Shown here piece after piece: positions 1 through 13,500 of a stretch of DNA of 64,000 nt; position 1 is the first letter of the stretch, and each line of letters begins with the position of its first letter. Location of the stretch: positions 62,001 to 126,000 of the forward strand of contig JASANG010004095.1 in assembly GCA_030248215.1 (NCBI GenBank), written 5' to 3'. The translations under genes and the position numbers were made by a program. This stretch comes from Enoplolaimus lenunculus. Its lineage: Eukaryota; Nematoda; Enoplea; Enoplida; Thoracostomopsidae. The notes beneath the pieces were generated by a model. The model was not told the origin of the DNA, did not search any database, and was given only the letters and a program-made list of their open reading frames with translations.

Positions 1-481
1 GTTGTGTAGGTTCAAAAGCACTTGGACACCTCGTCATCATTAGCTTAAGCCTAAATTATGCTAAAAGTTGAAAATTGCGTAAACTATGATCGGAAAAGCC
101 TGTTTAAGCTTAATTCTGATTGTTTTATGCAATGAATCATATTTCAAGCATTATTATTGTTTTCGTCTTTGTGGCAGATTTGTGTTGTCGAAAATTTGCA
201 AAATTTGTTGTGATTAATAATTATTTTATTGTTTCGGTGGGTTGATCAACTGCTAATATCGTAGCTGGGTTGATCAACTGCTAATATCGTATTGTTTTGC
301 GTTATGGTGACCAGGATCGTGATGAGTGCCACCATCAACAGCCGTTAAGACTGGTTAACCAACCGTTTGCGATGCGTTTATGTATTGCAGTATTGGTAGG
401 GTTTGCAAACTCTGGTGTTGCAAGCATTTGCTTCTAATTCGAGCGATTCTAAGTAGTGTCCATATTCTGTAAAATGCATAT
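1..481. other. no gene seen
   Basis: AT-rich. Contains a direct duplication of GGTTGATCAACTGCTAATATCGT (two tandem units, 239-288) and nothing else recognisable. The same holds for 1243-1658. Confidence 0.6.
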
Positions 482-656
482 AGCACCTACTACCAGTTTG
501 TAATAGGTTTTCAAACTAGCGAACTGCTGCAATTGCAGATCTCAAAATTTGCACAAAAGTGAAATAAATCGAATGCAACAAATGTGATGAATTTCATACT
601 TTACCATTTTCTGGTTCGAAAGTTACAAGACCTGTCAGTAACTGGTAATATGTGCT
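482..656. mobile_element. AGCACCTACTACCAG inverted-repeat element
   Basis: AGCACCTACTACCAGTTTGT to AGTAACTGGTAATATGTGCT; internal TTGCAGATCTCAAAATTTGC also occurs in reverse at 42714-42894. Confidence 0.7.
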
Positions 657-927
657 ACACACATTTTAAAAATACGGTTTCATATTACAGATAAATTAAT
701 ATTTGCTGACGACTGTGAGTTTTATTGCAATTTTGACTGTTTTGGACATTTTCCCACAAGCCTAAGCCTAATCCTAAGCTGAAATTGTGGCAAAATAGGA
801 AAATTTTAAAAAATGTATTGGAAAACGTACGAGTGCTTATTATTAATTTCAATTTAACGATGCAAATTGTTGTATCCCGCGAGGTGAACGAAAACACAAT
901 GTGTTTTCATGTTACAAATGATTAAAC

Positions 928-1242
928 CAAGAGTGGATAATCGCTATTTAACAAGAGAGTGCAACTGGGCACATTCTGTGTAGAAAAGAATGTACTCAGC
1001 ACGCGTTGCGTTTTTGCCCGACCCACCCTTTATTTAGAGGTGTTCAACCGGTTCGAACAATGGCACTTTATGTATGCGGCGTCAAACGTACTCCGGTCAT
1101 AGTTTAATTGACGGGTATTCATGCGATAGCGACCCCCCTCTAAACAAGCGTAGGTCGGCCAAAAACGCAACGCCCGGTGGTACATTTTTTGTACAATGCG
1201 GGAGCTCACGAGTTGCACACTCTTGTCATTATCCACTCTTGA
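928..1242. mobile_element. CAAGAGTGGAT / GCACGCGTTGCG inverted-repeat element
   Basis: CCAAGAGTGGATAATCGCT to ATTATCCACTCTTG. Subterminal inverted blocks CAGCACGCGTTGCGTTTTTG and CCAAAAACGCAACG face each other around a central C-rich part. Confidence 0.85.
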
Positions 1243-1658
1243 TTAAACTGATAACAGTTTGACGATTAATGATTTGTGGATTTTTTAAATGTATATATAT
1301 TGATATGTGGTGAGTTATGAGTATGTGGGCTTCTACGTTTACTTTAAGATATTTGGAATATTTCACAAACGTAGCTAACGAGTCTATTCGTTTTAAGCTT
1401 TCTTCGAATAAATGACTATAAGATACGCTGTGTAAGGCGTATTTGTGATGTAAATACGCTAGGAGCTGTTGTCAACTACTTGTTAACTTGCGTTCTTCAA
1501 TTAATTAATTGTAGTAAAAATTACGAACTTTTGAGTTCGTTTGTTAGTCTTTTGCAGATGTATGAGGAATCAGTGTAGATGTATTCTGTAGATGCAGCTG
1601 AGACAGTCGTCCTGAAAACGAATTTTAACGATGTGGGAATAATCGCACTGTCAGTGTA

Positions 1659-1908
1659 CACTGTAAATTCCAAAGAGTTGATTAATCAATTCAGTTAGCG
1701 AGTTGGTTATTTCTGAATTAATATCAGTAAACATTAGTTGACTCTGATTTGAGTTAATTCTCACTCTGAGTTGAGTTGACTGGGTGATTTGATTAATTAA
1801 TTCAGAATCAATTGAATCAACTCAAAATTCTGAGTTTTGATAGTCCTAACTCAAACTGGGTGATTCAACTCATACTGAATTAAAATTAACTCACTGAAAT
1901 TTACAGTG
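1659..1908. mobile_element. CACTGTAAATT/AGTTGA MITE
   Basis: CACTGTAAATTCCAAAGAGT at the left, ACTCACTGAAATTTACAGTG at the right, TA on both sides. The interior is full of AACTCA/TGAGTT pairs in inverted order. Non-coding. Confidence 0.88.
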
Positions 1909-2181
1909 TAAAACATGCAATAGAGTGACTATATGTATTGAAATTTTCTACATCACGATTTTATTTACAATTAATTAAGTGTGAGTTAAGTTATGATGTC
2001 AGCTTAAGGAAATCGCTAATTTTTGGCTTGAAAACAATAATGTTTCCGTTGTATACTTTGTGTTGACGTGCTTTTCTTCGAAACATTTTTGTGTTTTGGG
2101 ATTGTTGCAATTGCGTTTGGTTTTTTTATCAGCTGTGTTGAACTTTTATGCTTTTAATTTTATTCGTAAGATAACGTTGAG

Positions 2182-2556
2182 CAGGGTGCAACCTGAGGCG
2201 AAAAAGACCGGAGCCTGAGGTCAACAAAATTTGCCGGAGTCGGAGGTGACACCGGAAGTGAGACGAAATCAGGTAGTTAATAATGATGTTTTATTTGTGA
2301 GTTTTAGCAAATATCCCGTAAAATGTTATTACTGTAATGGATTTACGCTTATGTCTTACGAAATGTAGCAAATTTTTAAATTTTTTCTTAAAATTATACT
2401 AAAAATTAAAATTAATTGCACCAAACAAATAAACTTATTAGTAAAACTATGCAAAATTTCACTATTGAAGTTGCCGGAACGTACGACAGAAGTTGTATCG
2501 GAGCCGACGGTCTGTTTTTTTGCCGAAACTGGATGCAGACCTTTGGTTGTACCCTG
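2182..2556. mobile_element. CAGGGTGCAACC inverted-repeat element
   Basis: CAGGGTGCAACCTGAGG to CCTTTGGTTGTACCCTG, with GGAGCCTGAGGTC / GGAGCCGACGGTC subterminal blocks and an AT-rich centre. Confidence 0.85.
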
Positions 2557-2778
2557 GCTTTGAGCTTAGCGGACACTGGGTAAAACCTAATTCGGTGAAG
2601 CCAAAATACGTAATTATTCCTTGGATTAGTGCGATTAAGTATCGCGGTTTTACGCAACATCTGAATCAAGTTATAGATGTTCATATGAAGACGTTGATCC
2701 TTATACGTCACACATGCTTAGATTCGGGCTTAGGCTTACTGTCAAATTTAGGAAGACTTACTTAAGCTTAAGAATTAA

Positions 2779-3010
2779 CACTGTAAATTTCAGTGAGTTG
2801 ATTTTAACTCAGAATGAGTTGAATTACTCAGTCTGAGTTAGGACTATCAGAACTCAGAACATTGAGTTCATTCAGTTCATTCTGAGTTAATTAATCAACT
2901 CACAGTCAGAATCAAGTCAACTCAGAGTGAGTTAAAGTCTACTGTTATTAACTCAGAAATAACTAACTTTCCGTCTGAGTTGATTAATTAACTCATTGGA
3001 ATTTACAATG
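2779..3010. mobile_element. CACTGTAAATT/AGTTGA MITE
   Basis: CACTGTAAATTTCAGTGAGT to ACTCATTGGAATTTACAATG; same family, opposite orientation to the 1659 copy. Confidence 0.87.
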
Positions 3011-3743
3011 AACTTAAATTGGGGGTAAAGCGTAGAACAGTCATTACGTTGAAATGATTTCAAATCAATTTTTACAGGCAACGTTGTACTGGATGAGTTG
3101 ACCTTTTCTTGCATGGAGTATACTATGAGCAACGCTACGCTCGTTAACTTACTGCAAAATAAACCACAATTGTCAACATTTGATAATTGTTACACGTGTA
3201 CACATCAAACACTCTCTGCAAGGCGTCGAAGCATAATCGAGTTCAAGTATCGTGCGCTTACTTATAGCTCGAGCGGTAAAGGCAAACGTCTTTCATCCAA
3301 GCAGAGTCCGGACTTTGAAACCCAGTTAGATTTGAGTTGAAGTTAGAAAATGGTCATGTGGGAAAGGGTTAATGTTAATAGTAAACCAAATGTTATTCAA
3401 ATATGTTTATTGTACTTGTAATAGTTCGAAGTTTCATTCCACCTTAAATCTGACAGAATATTTTATCAGCTTGTATTTATTGCGACTATTTTAGATCATA
3501 TCATTCATTAAAGTTTTTGAATTCTGATTACAATTTTCGTAGTAAACATTCACTTTATTGAGTACTTAGAGCTTATAGATAACAACGCCAATCAGGGTGT
3601 GACCGGATATTTATTTCTGGTTAAGGTAAAAATCAGTGTCCGTTTCGAAATTTGCGTCCGAACGTTTTTTATTTAGATGTCCGGACATAGTTTCTTTGAT
3701 ATGTCATAGCGTCCAGTACTAGCTATGTAGGCTACTGCGCACT
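3011..3743. other. unassigned; one 80-codon plus frame
   Basis: An open frame at 3098-3340 has mixed codon use but no splice or database-like signature that I recognise. Treated as unproven. Elsewhere AT-rich, with a worn CAGGGTGTGACCGGATAT end at 3594. Confidence 0.4.
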
Positions 3744-4033
3744 AGCGGATACAGAGGGGGGAAGGGCTGAGGGCGTATGCCCCGTTAGAAATTTGTGTAT
3801 TAAAATTATAAGGTCCCTCCCTACCTTACAATTTTTCCCATCAGAAATTTTTTTGTAAACTTTTCCCGCAGAATTTTTTTGAGATAAAATGGTAAGGTCC
3901 CTCCCTATACGTTTTCATTTTTCACTATCAGAAAATTTTTGGTGATAAAATGATGAGGTCCTTTCCATACAATTTTTGCGTTTTATAACATTTGTCAGCC
4001 CACTCGCCCCCGTCAAAAATTTTTGGATTCACC
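3744..4033. mobile_element. GGCGGATCCA-end element
   Basis: Starts AGCGGATACAGAGGGGGG and ends TTTTTGGATTCACC. Tandem-like internal blocks AAGGTCCCTCCCTAC and TTTTTTTGTAAAC; related blocks occur at 28612-28797. Confidence 0.6.
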
Positions 4034-4333
4034 TCTACTACCACGACGGTATAAATTTCCGAGATTTTATAAAAAACAAGGCGTAAAGCTAACGATTTAA
4101 CAACACCTAATACAGACATTAGCTAAAATTCCTAGAATTTTCCTCAAAATTGTTCCAAAAGTTAAAACGAACGCGCCAAAAAGATAACTTTTGTAAAACT
4201 ATGCAAAATTTTTCTACCAAAGTTGCTTTCTGCCCGAGCCGGAGGTAGACCTCCGGTTATATTCTAGCTTTCTGTCCCCGGTTTCGTTGGGTCTGTCGGT
4301 ATAGCTTTAAACCTATATATTTATTGGTTTGAT

Positions 4334-4476
4334 GGCCAGTGTAAAGAACAGTGGCAGAACAGAATTATAAGCATATTCTTAAGCTTAAAGCCAAGCAAAA
4401 AATTTAGTCTAAAGCTTAAGCTTACTCTTTTCTAGTCTCACAGAAAAACGTTCCGCACCTGATCTTTACATGGGCC
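4334..4476 (+). mobile_element. hAT-like MITE (type A), array nearly lost
   Basis: GGCCAGTGTAAAGAACAG to CTGATCTTTACATGGGCC, with the AGTCTAAAGCTTAAGCTT block but almost no hexamers. A second, more worn copy follows at about 4487-4650 (GCCAATGTATAGATCAC ... CTCCTGATGTATATATGC). Confidence 0.75.
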
Positions 4477-4897
4477 TGTGTGCCAATGTATAGATCACTG
4501 CCATAACAGTAGTATACGCATATACCTAAGCCAAAGCGTGAGGTTAAGCATATACCTAAGAATAAGCATATGCCTGTGCCGAAGCAAAATATACAGACAT
4601 CTGTTGCACTCACCACTCAAAAACGGCCGCTCCTGATGTATATATGCAGGGTTCGTTTAAGGCTTTGGCTGCGGCAGAGCCTGAGGCTTAGGCAGGCCGT
4701 TTGCGAAACCTATGTTTCAGTTTAAGCCTGTAGGGGCATTTTGATGTAATATATTGAATACCATTTTATTAAATGTATAATACAAAACGCGCAAAAAGGC
4801 TCACAGATGCAGACAGAACAAAAAAGTGCAGCGGAAAACTTAAATTTAAATTCTGCATTGTGAAACAAGTGAACAGTAGTAACATTTTTGTTTAATA

Positions 4898-5184
4898 AAG
4901 CCCTATTCACATGGGCAAGTTTTTGCTGCGAGAACTTGCAGCTGCAAATTGCACACAAAACTTGCATTTTTTCATCAGCCAATGAGAAAACGGATGCAAT
5001 AAATTCATTGAACTTGCATGGTTATTCACACGTGTGAACTAAAATTCCTTGTTTTGATTTTTAACGAATTACGAATTACTTGCAGCTGTAAGTTTTTCGA
5101 ACGGGATTTTGGACAAAACTTGCAAGTGCAAGTTGCAGCTGCACAAGTTCTCGCAGCAACAACTTGCACGTGTGATTAGGATTT
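4898..5184. mobile_element. AAGCCCTATTCACA inverted-repeat element
   Basis: AAGCCCTATTCACATGGGCA to GCACGTGTGATTAGGATTT. Arms rich in AACTTGCAGCTGCAA palindromes. Non-coding. Confidence 0.82.
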
Positions 5185-5332
5185 AACACTTCGCCATTCT
5201 TGCTGCGTAAAACGACAGGATATTTGGCACAGTATAAAATGCACGATAACAAATTTGTAATATCAGCATGCAAAAACAATGTTGAAATAAGTTAAACATA
5301 AATACACAATTGCTTATGGAACAAAACAACTA

Positions 5333-5542
5333 CACTGCGAAAAATGGTGAGTCAAATTGGCTCTCTCCGAAATGGGCTCTACGGGACTACACAAACTGAA
5401 TCAAATTCCACTCCGCTAGAGTCAAATTCAACACACTATAGTCGCACGTTTGACTCTTGCGGAGTGGCATTTGACTCAGTTTGTGTAGTGCCGTAGAGCC
5501 TATTTCGGAGAGAGCCAATTTGACTCACCATTTTTTGCAGTG
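5333..5542. mobile_element. GAGTCA palindromic MITE, TA-flanked
   Basis: Near-perfect hairpin: CACTGCGAAAAATGGTGAGT at the left pairs with ACTCACCATTTTTTGCAGTG at the right, and the arms continue through CTCTCCGAAAT, ACTACACAAACTGA and GTCAAATTC to a loop at the centre. Flanked by TA, as in Tc1/mariner-type elements. No coding capacity. Confidence 0.92.
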
Positions 5543-5734
5543 TATGAGTTATACACCGAAGCGGAAAAAATGCAACTGTGGATTATTTTGCTGCAATCAA
5601 ATTTGCGCTTTTAGCATAAATATCAATCTAAAATATTAACGACCAATTAACAACGTTTGTTCATGCAGTAACATTCTTTTGATTTTCGGTTTTACTAAAA
5701 AATAGTTAACTTTGAAAATAAGTTCGTCGTCAAG

Positions 5735-6083
5735 GGCGGATCCAGGTGGCGATGCATCCCCCACCGGCTGCCGAGTGTAATTTTTTCAGGGTTAAAACCA
5801 AGGTAAGCTATAATGGCACTTGTGGTGATTTTTGAAAATACGAGGAAAAGAACATAAAACCTCTTCGTACTAGTAAATGCCAAGATATTATAGGCTAGAA
5901 ATTTATGTAATATTTGCTTTAATGAGTGCATCTTCTCTATTTTGAGGTTCTTCTCGTTAGCGATACATACATACATACATGCATATATACGTATTTATAT
6001 ATATGTGTGTGTATATAAACATGTGTCAAACCTTTGACATTTTCCACTTGTGCATGCCCACACCAAGAATTTCTGGATCCGCC
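5735..6083. mobile_element. GGCGGATCCA-end element with microsatellite
   Basis: GGCGGATCCAGGTGG to TTTCTGGATCCGCC inverted ends. Contains ACATACATACATACATGC and a TATATATGTGTGTG tract (5962-6020). Confidence 0.65.
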
Positions 6084-7013
6084 GCTGTTCGTCGTCAATA
6101 TTTGTAAGTTGTAAAAAGTTATACGAATGCACCACAACTCATCGTTTCTTGCACTGAGTGCGTAAATTGTCGCCATAGCCATGACATATAATGTCAATGC
6201 CACGGCACCGATTTAACCATAATCGCCCACATGGTGAACCACGGCACTACAGACTCTTGATTGGTTAAAAATAATTAACTAAATAAATCTACGGTGTAAT
6301 TTGATTGGTCGATTTTTTGCGCAGCACGCTTTTATAGCTTAGCAACAGAATACTATATCGGGCGGTGAATGGTCAATTTTTTGAATGGCGATAATCTTAC
6401 TACGTGATTGGTGTTACGAAAAATGGTTTGATTTGCCAACAAATGAACCGATCGCACGCGCCGTTGCAACTGCGGCAAGCCACTGCGACTGGAGTGACAT
6501 GGCTCGGAATATTGACAATATGACTAAATTAGTGTCGAGGCTACAACATATACTGTAGTGACCCGACTCAAAGGTAATATGACGGTGTACCTGCTCATAG
6601 CTCGAGTCCACAGGAGCTTTTGTTTGCAAATTGAGTAATCATGCTCCTATAAACTCGGCTGAGTTAAAATGTAATTGAGTTCCATCTTTCATCCAAGTTC
6701 CAGAATTATTGTTGTACTTTTAACATTTAACAACAAACGAATACTTAACTATTTATGGCTGGGTTTAGCATTTTAAAGAAAGGTTATATTATTTCGAAAG
6801 ACTGCAAAGTTTTTTGAGGGTTGAAATGAATAAATACATTTTTTGCTAATTCTAGATTGAAAATTAATTCTAAAATTTATATAACCAAAAATTCACCGCA
6901 ATTGAATAAAAAGTTTCATAATTGAAACGCTAGGATCTTTTCCATAAATCCTAAATTAAAATCCGTAAATGGATAGAGTCCAAAAAAATGTCAATTATCC
7001 CAACAGTTACGAA
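6084..7013. other. unassigned, no gene seen
   Basis: Moderate AT content with repeated GATTGGT motifs (6259, 6305, 6408), probably fragments of an unrecognised repeat. No credible reading frame. Confidence 0.45.
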
Positions 7014-7221
7014 CACAGCAAAAATATGGTGAGTCAAATTGACTTTCTCCGAAATAGGCTCTGCGAGTCTACATAAACTGATTCAAATTCGACGCTCACA
7101 GTCAATTACGAGTCACTGAGTCGCACGTTTCACTCTGGCGGAGTCGAATTTGATTTTCAGTTTGTATAGTTCAGTAGAGTCTATTTCGGAGAGTCAATTT
7201 GACTCACCATTTTTTGCAGTG
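7014..7221. mobile_element. GAGTCA palindromic MITE
   Basis: Same ends (CAGCAAAAATATGGTGAGTC ... CACCATTTTTTGCAGTG) and arms, somewhat more diverged. Lies just downstream of the cadherin stop codon. Confidence 0.88.
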
Positions 7222-7467
7222 TAAATCAATCGTGGACCAAATAAAGTTCAATAACGAACTTGACTGAATAACCTAAACAATTTTGGTGTTTTGGTTTCAG
7301 ACGAAACTGAAATCTTTGACCAATCGTTCTTCCGAGTCTTCTGCATTCGAATTTTCAACGGAAATAAATCTTGTCTCAACGGCTGTTTGTCGAACAAAAA
7401 AACGCAAACACGATGACATAGCTACCCACTACTCTTGTTGTGACCAAATTAGAATTTTAGGTGAACG

Positions 7468-7593
7468 CTAAAAATATACAGTCAGTGGGGGTCGCTGAGC
7501 ATTGTTATATGGTGTCGGTTTTGTTGTTGAATCAGACATTACGGTACTGCCTGACTTTGTAGTAAACACAGTTGTTCCATTCGTGACCGCAGC
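7468..7593 (-). CDS. cadherin exon 19: C-terminus and stop
   Basis: 126 nt including TAG; acceptor TTTCAG. Thr/Ser-rich, ending RPPLTVYF. The last residues V-Y-F fit a class II PDZ ligand (hydrophobic-x-hydrophobic), which would suit the harmonin/MAGI-type scaffolds bound by CDHR/PCDH15 proteins (inference). No clear AATAAA was seen on the minus strand just downstream. Confidence 0.85.
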   Translation of the reverse strand, partial: AAVTNGTTVFTTKSGSTVMSDSTTKPTPYNNAQRPPLTVYF

Positions 7594-10500
7594 CTGAAAC
7601 AACAAAATAATTGAGAAAAAAAAACGCAGTTTTAATTGAATTTTAGATGTACTATTTTTCTTGTATTTTACTCTTAATTGCAGTTCAGTTGACCGGAACG
7701 AAACTTCAACAAAGTATTGCAATATACTGCATTTTTCAATCTTTCACAATAACAAGCTTGCATCACATCACACAGTGTAAATTTCAATAAGTTGCAACTC
7801 GGATTGACAATTAGTTATTATAATTTTTGATTTATTAACAGTTGATATTAACTCACTCTGAGCAAATTCAATTCCGGGTGAGAGTTGATTAATTAACTCA
7901 TGTTGCGTTCATACAGTTCAGAATGCTGAGTTCTGAAAGAGCTAATTCAGAGCTCAGACTTCTAATAATTGCCAGTTTCGAAATTTAAAAAACGCTAAAT
8001 TCCGGCTAGTGTTTATTATTTTCCTAAACTAAAACTAGGCATTGACTGAACGCCTAAACCTGAGCCTAAACCTTAGCCTAAACCAAAACCAGCGTCTATT
8101 CTATAAATACAGTCATTATATATATGTGTGTGGGGGGGGGGGAACTTGAGACACATACAAAAATGCATTACCTGATCTAAATGCACAGGGGGTGAAATAT
8201 CAGCACCAGTCAGTCCTCCATGGCCTCCGCCGTAGGCTACTCTCGATTCAACATTTTCTCGATTCTGATTGGTCGATGATCTCCCACGTATTGATGCTAA
8301 GTGATGATTGCGTTGATTTTGGTCTTCAGACAGTTGATGCAAATGCTGCTGTTGTTGCTGTTGCTGTTGTTGTTGCTGTTCTTTTTGATGCTGTACAAAC
8401 GCAGCGTTTGTGTAGTCGATTGTTAACGACCGGTCTTGATCCTGATACGGCGTGTGAACTCCAGCTGGAATATGTTGGCCTATGGCTGACGAAGCTGTAG
8501 GACCACCACTGGTGCTACTGCTTCCGCAAGTAATTGAAGTCTGTTCGAGAGGTGACTGAAAGGCCAAGTCTTTGTTAAATATAAACTAGCAAAAACATCT
8601 CCAAAGGCATATGCCACACTGACAAAATCCTATTTTTACTAAACAACTATTAACAGACTGCGCGATGACGTCAATAGCGAACGCTTTTAATGCGAAATTC
8701 AACCGCAGAAATAATTTATTCATTAATTAATAGTTTCTCATACCAGTAGTCAGGCTAAAACTCAGCCATCCGTATTAGGAGACTAACTTTTTTTGTATTC
8801 GATGTTCTGTGCCGCTTAATAATCTTAATACCAAATCACTAACCTGACTTCCGTGTGGACTGTCATCTTGATACGGGAACGATTCATCAGGGCAAAACAA
8901 ATGATCAGGATAGTATGTACCATGTCTTAAAAAATAATAATAAAACTATTACACCAGACATAATCAGTGTTAAATTAGGAAGTGTTTATAAATTGAAAAT
9001 ATTTTTCAATAATTACAAAAGTTTATAAAGACAATTTATAGCAATTTTTATATTAAACACCGTTATTTGTTTAAATTGAGACACAAAGTGTAAATACTTA
9101 AAAACTATACTGCAAAAAATGGTGAGTCAAATTTTACACACTCTTCGAAATAGGCTTTACGGGTCTACGCAGAGTCAAATTCGAGTCCGTCACAGTCAGA
9201 CGTGTGACTCAATGAGTCGAATTTGACTCTGGCGGAGTCGAATTTGACTTCGTTTGTAAAGTCCCGTAGAGCATATTTCGGAGAGAGTCAATTTGACTCT
9301 TCATTTTTGCAGTGTATAGGTTGAATAACCTATACTATCGCAGTCTAGCATTCTCAACACAAAATTGTAAAATTCTTTTGACCACAGAATGTGCCCAGTT
9401 GCAAACATTTAATCGAAACCCGTCATTGACTCAAGATTAATTGCAAATATACCTAACTTCTACGGAACTATACAACGGGAAAACAGGGTAATATAGTCTC
9501 CAAAGTGAACGACCCACAAACAGGCACTATTGCAGTCCGTAGACCTACAAAGGTCTAAAATTTTCGTTCGCTTCCAATAAAATTTTAGGTAATCTTATTT
9601 CGGTCCGGGTCTGCACTACTGGCAATTTACGATTGTTACCGCAGGCTTTTTGCTAAATTCATGCCATCACACGAACGGTTGCTGCTCAACGTGCTCGCCA
9701 CAATAACTTTGGTCGATGGTCGATGTTCACTGTAGGTTTTGGATTTCTTTGACGCTTTGCGCCTGCAAACATTAATTTATCTCATTCAATATTATATTTT
9801 AGCGATTGCAGTAAGGCATTCAGTGCAGTAGTGTATGGAAACATTACCCATTATGATTGCAATTCATAAGCTGGGCCGTGTTCTGCTGATATTGTTATTT
9901 CGATGCTTATATTCAGTTTTCGTACTGTGGCGACTCGAATAAGAGTGAGCGGTACTAATAGAGTGGGTCGCCCATTCTAGAGTATCAATCAATTAGAGTC
10001 CGTATACCTAATAAGAGTCCGTACGCAGATAGAACGCCTAAATTCTAATTAAAGTCCATTAATGTTAATTATCCGTAATTGTAGCGCATAAATGACTCCG
10101 TGACCAAATAAAGTTGAGTTCGAAACTTTAACGGACATGGCAACCAACAAAAATGCTGCGGAAGGTCAGTCCAGCGCAAAAGAGAGGATGACATAAAAGA
10201 TGAGTGTTAGGTCCAACTAAGAACAGGCGGCGGATGGCGGGTTAAAAATAAATAACAGTCCGTGACTGAATAACAAGGGGGTGCCCTCTGCGAAGATCAA
10301 ATAAAACTATCAGTACCCCTCTCTTTTTTCGGGTCACTAAAGTATCCAGACGGCAACAGTTGAATAGTAAGTTTTTTAAATAAAGTTAAAACAATTTACT
10401 AAATACACTAAACCTTGGTGTAACCAAATACAATCTGAGTTGAACAATCGACCAATATGTCTTAGGGACCCATGAGTTGATTCAAAACCTAGGTAATGCA

Positions 10501-13500
10501 TACACGAGTGCTCAAATATGTAATCATGTAAGAAATCTTCTGAGCGAAGCGAGCGAGAAGCTAAATGTAAGTTTCAGGGTTCCAACCGGAACTAGATGTT
10601 GCCGGAAGCGGAATCGAAATCGGAATCAATTTTTCCCGTCGGAATCGGAATCGGAATCAAGTAGTAGTAATTCTATTAAAAAGTTAAAGGTGTATGACTT
10701 TTAGCTTTTGTTACAGTATGCCTGTTTCCGTTAATACTGTTCACAGTTTTAGCAAAAATTGTTTAATTAGCTGACGAAATACACGTAACAACTCGGAATA
10801 TTTACTAAGAGAAAACCAACAGAATAATTCTTAATGAACGAAACAAGCAAAATCTAAGTTGAATCATCTTAAAAACTCATAACCGAAAAATCAGAATTCC
10901 GGCATCGGAAAAGCAGTCAGACGGAATCGGAATCGGAAGTGAAAGTTTGCCGGAATTTTAGCCGGAATCGGAATTCCAATGGAATCCTGGTAATTTTAGA
11001 TGCTCTGGCTGGCCACCTGCGGCAATATCTTCAACCTGTACGCGCATTCATATAGTTTACAAACCTGAAACTTGTCACTAAAAATAATGTCAAACTTTTT
11101 TCAGACAGGTTTTCGTTCATTTGAAACCTAATATTTGATGCATTTCAACTCTTTATCACATGAATATTTTCTATTTACCTTGAGACCTACTTTTAAGCTA
11201 GGATTCGAACTCCAGTGACTGGAGTTGGAGGCGTATACCATCACCACTCAGCTATAGGAGCTTGACGCTCGAGCCCGAGGGGACTCTCACGTCTTGTGGT
11301 GATTTAGTACTATGTATACGTGTTGCAATTGTTAAACACTGTGCGATATATATTATTTAACGTATATACACTGCGCTGAGTTGCCTATGGGTAACTCAAT
11401 GTGAGAAGGGGTTAAACACACTTACAGACGATAAATGCATACGATTAAGCCAAACACGACCAATACGAGAACACCGAGTGATACACCAAGAATTGCAAAC
11501 GCAATGACAGCTCGTGATTTGGGAACAACGTCATCGCCGTTGGGTCGTCCTTCCATGTCTTGTTTGATGACGTTTGGTACAAAATTGCTCCTTTCGTCGA
11601 TGGCCGATTGTACCACTGGCGGTGGCTGACTAGTGCGCGGAATACGCGGTCTCGCTATACGATTGTTGTGTAGTGTTTTAGTCATATCGAATGTTACCTG
11701 AAAATAAAATTTCAATTGAACTCTGATAATTTTGGTCGAATATAAATTTATATTAAGGTTATATCACTGCAAAAAAATGGTGAGTCAAAATGACTCTCTC
11801 TCTGAAATAGGCTTTACGGGACTACACAAACTGAGTCAAATTCGACCAAGCCAGAGTCAAATTCAACACACTTAGCCGCACGTTCGACTCTGGCGGAGTC
11901 GAATTTGACTCAGTTTGAGTAGTCCCGTAGAGCCTATTTCGAAGAGTCAATTTGACTCGCCATTTTTTGCAGGGTATTCATAGGCACCGGTAGGTATGTG
12001 CAAGAGTGCCGCTATATACCTCCCTGGGTTTCCAAAACAATTATTGGTTAATGGTTTGACATACTTATAGTATGGTTTGCTCAAAAGTTTTTGCAGAGTG
12101 CAACTCAGTATTCTGCCGGCGTTAATGATTATAGGTGCAAACAATTACATCTGTTCACCCTGGGGAATTTCGCATTGGAGATTTGTGGGGGAAAATATAA
12201 ACAATCTGAACTATTGGTCCGGCGTATCGCCAAACCAGGCTAAAAAATTTTGCAATGTAAACGCAGCATCAGGCCCGTAGCCAGCTCACCTTGTTGGAGG
12301 GGGGTAAAAAATTTCTAGGAGGGGCATTTAAAGGTTTTCAATGACTTACAAGCAAGGTTGAAAATCTTCTAAAGGGGACCGTACTTTTCCAGGGTGGGAT
12401 CACCCCCCTAGCCTCAATAAGGCTGTATATGTTTGCCCTGCTATTGCTACTCTTAGGATTACGCTTAGGCTTAGGTTTAGGATTAGGAATATGCTCATTC
12501 ATATGCTAAGGCTTAGGCTTAGGCTTAGATATGCTCATTCTTACGCTTAGGGTTAGTCTTACGCTTATGAATATGCTCATTCTTACGCTTAGGCTAAGGC
12601 TTATGAATATGCTCATTCTTACGCTTAGGCTTTTAGGCTTAGGCTTAGGTTTAGGCTTAGGCTTAGGCTTAGGCTTACTAATATGCTTATAATACTGTTC
12701 CGCCGTTGTTCTTTACATTCGCCGCGTACCTTAACAAGCGTCGCAGAAGATCTACTGGGTACACCATCGTCAGAACACTGTACGACCAGCTCATACGTTG
12801 AATTGTGAGCAACAGCAGCGAGTTCAACTTTGATGATACCTTCGTTTGGCTGTATACTGAATAGACTAAAATGGCAGAAAAATTAACTGTAAGCATTGTA
12901 ACAATAAACCTCCTTTTATATGTTATTTCACTATCCTAAGGACCAAGGGCCCTTGTAGTCATTCCTAACAGCCATCGGAATTCTCAGATTTTGGTAGTAT
13001 TTAGGCGTAGGCTTAGGCTCAGGCCCGTAGCCACCTCACCTTGCTAGGTGGAAGGCTGAACCATTTATCAGGAAGGGCATACAAGGGTTTCAACGAGTTA
13101 CAAGCAAGATTGAAAATATTTAGGGGGAATTTTCCAGAGAGGGGCTGAGCCCCCTAGCCCCCCCTGGCTACGGGCCGGCTTGAAATGTATAGATTTACCA
13201 CGTGCAGCTTATTAATGAATATTTATCTCAGCAAACAGTTTTCAGTTATTTACAATATCTCATCTTATCAAAAACATCTGATAACATTTAAAACTTACCC
13301 ATTATGATTAAGTAGCGAATATGTAAGTTGACTTTGCGCGTCCAGGTCGTATGCCTAAACAATTAAAGGGGTGCAGTAGCTGTACCCTATCATGATTATT
13401 TTGGCAGATTTCAACAGCTATTAAATATTAAATTTTTATCTGTGAATTGCAGGCCACAACCGGAGGTCTGCCTCCGGCTCCGGAAGAAAATCGGCCTCCG

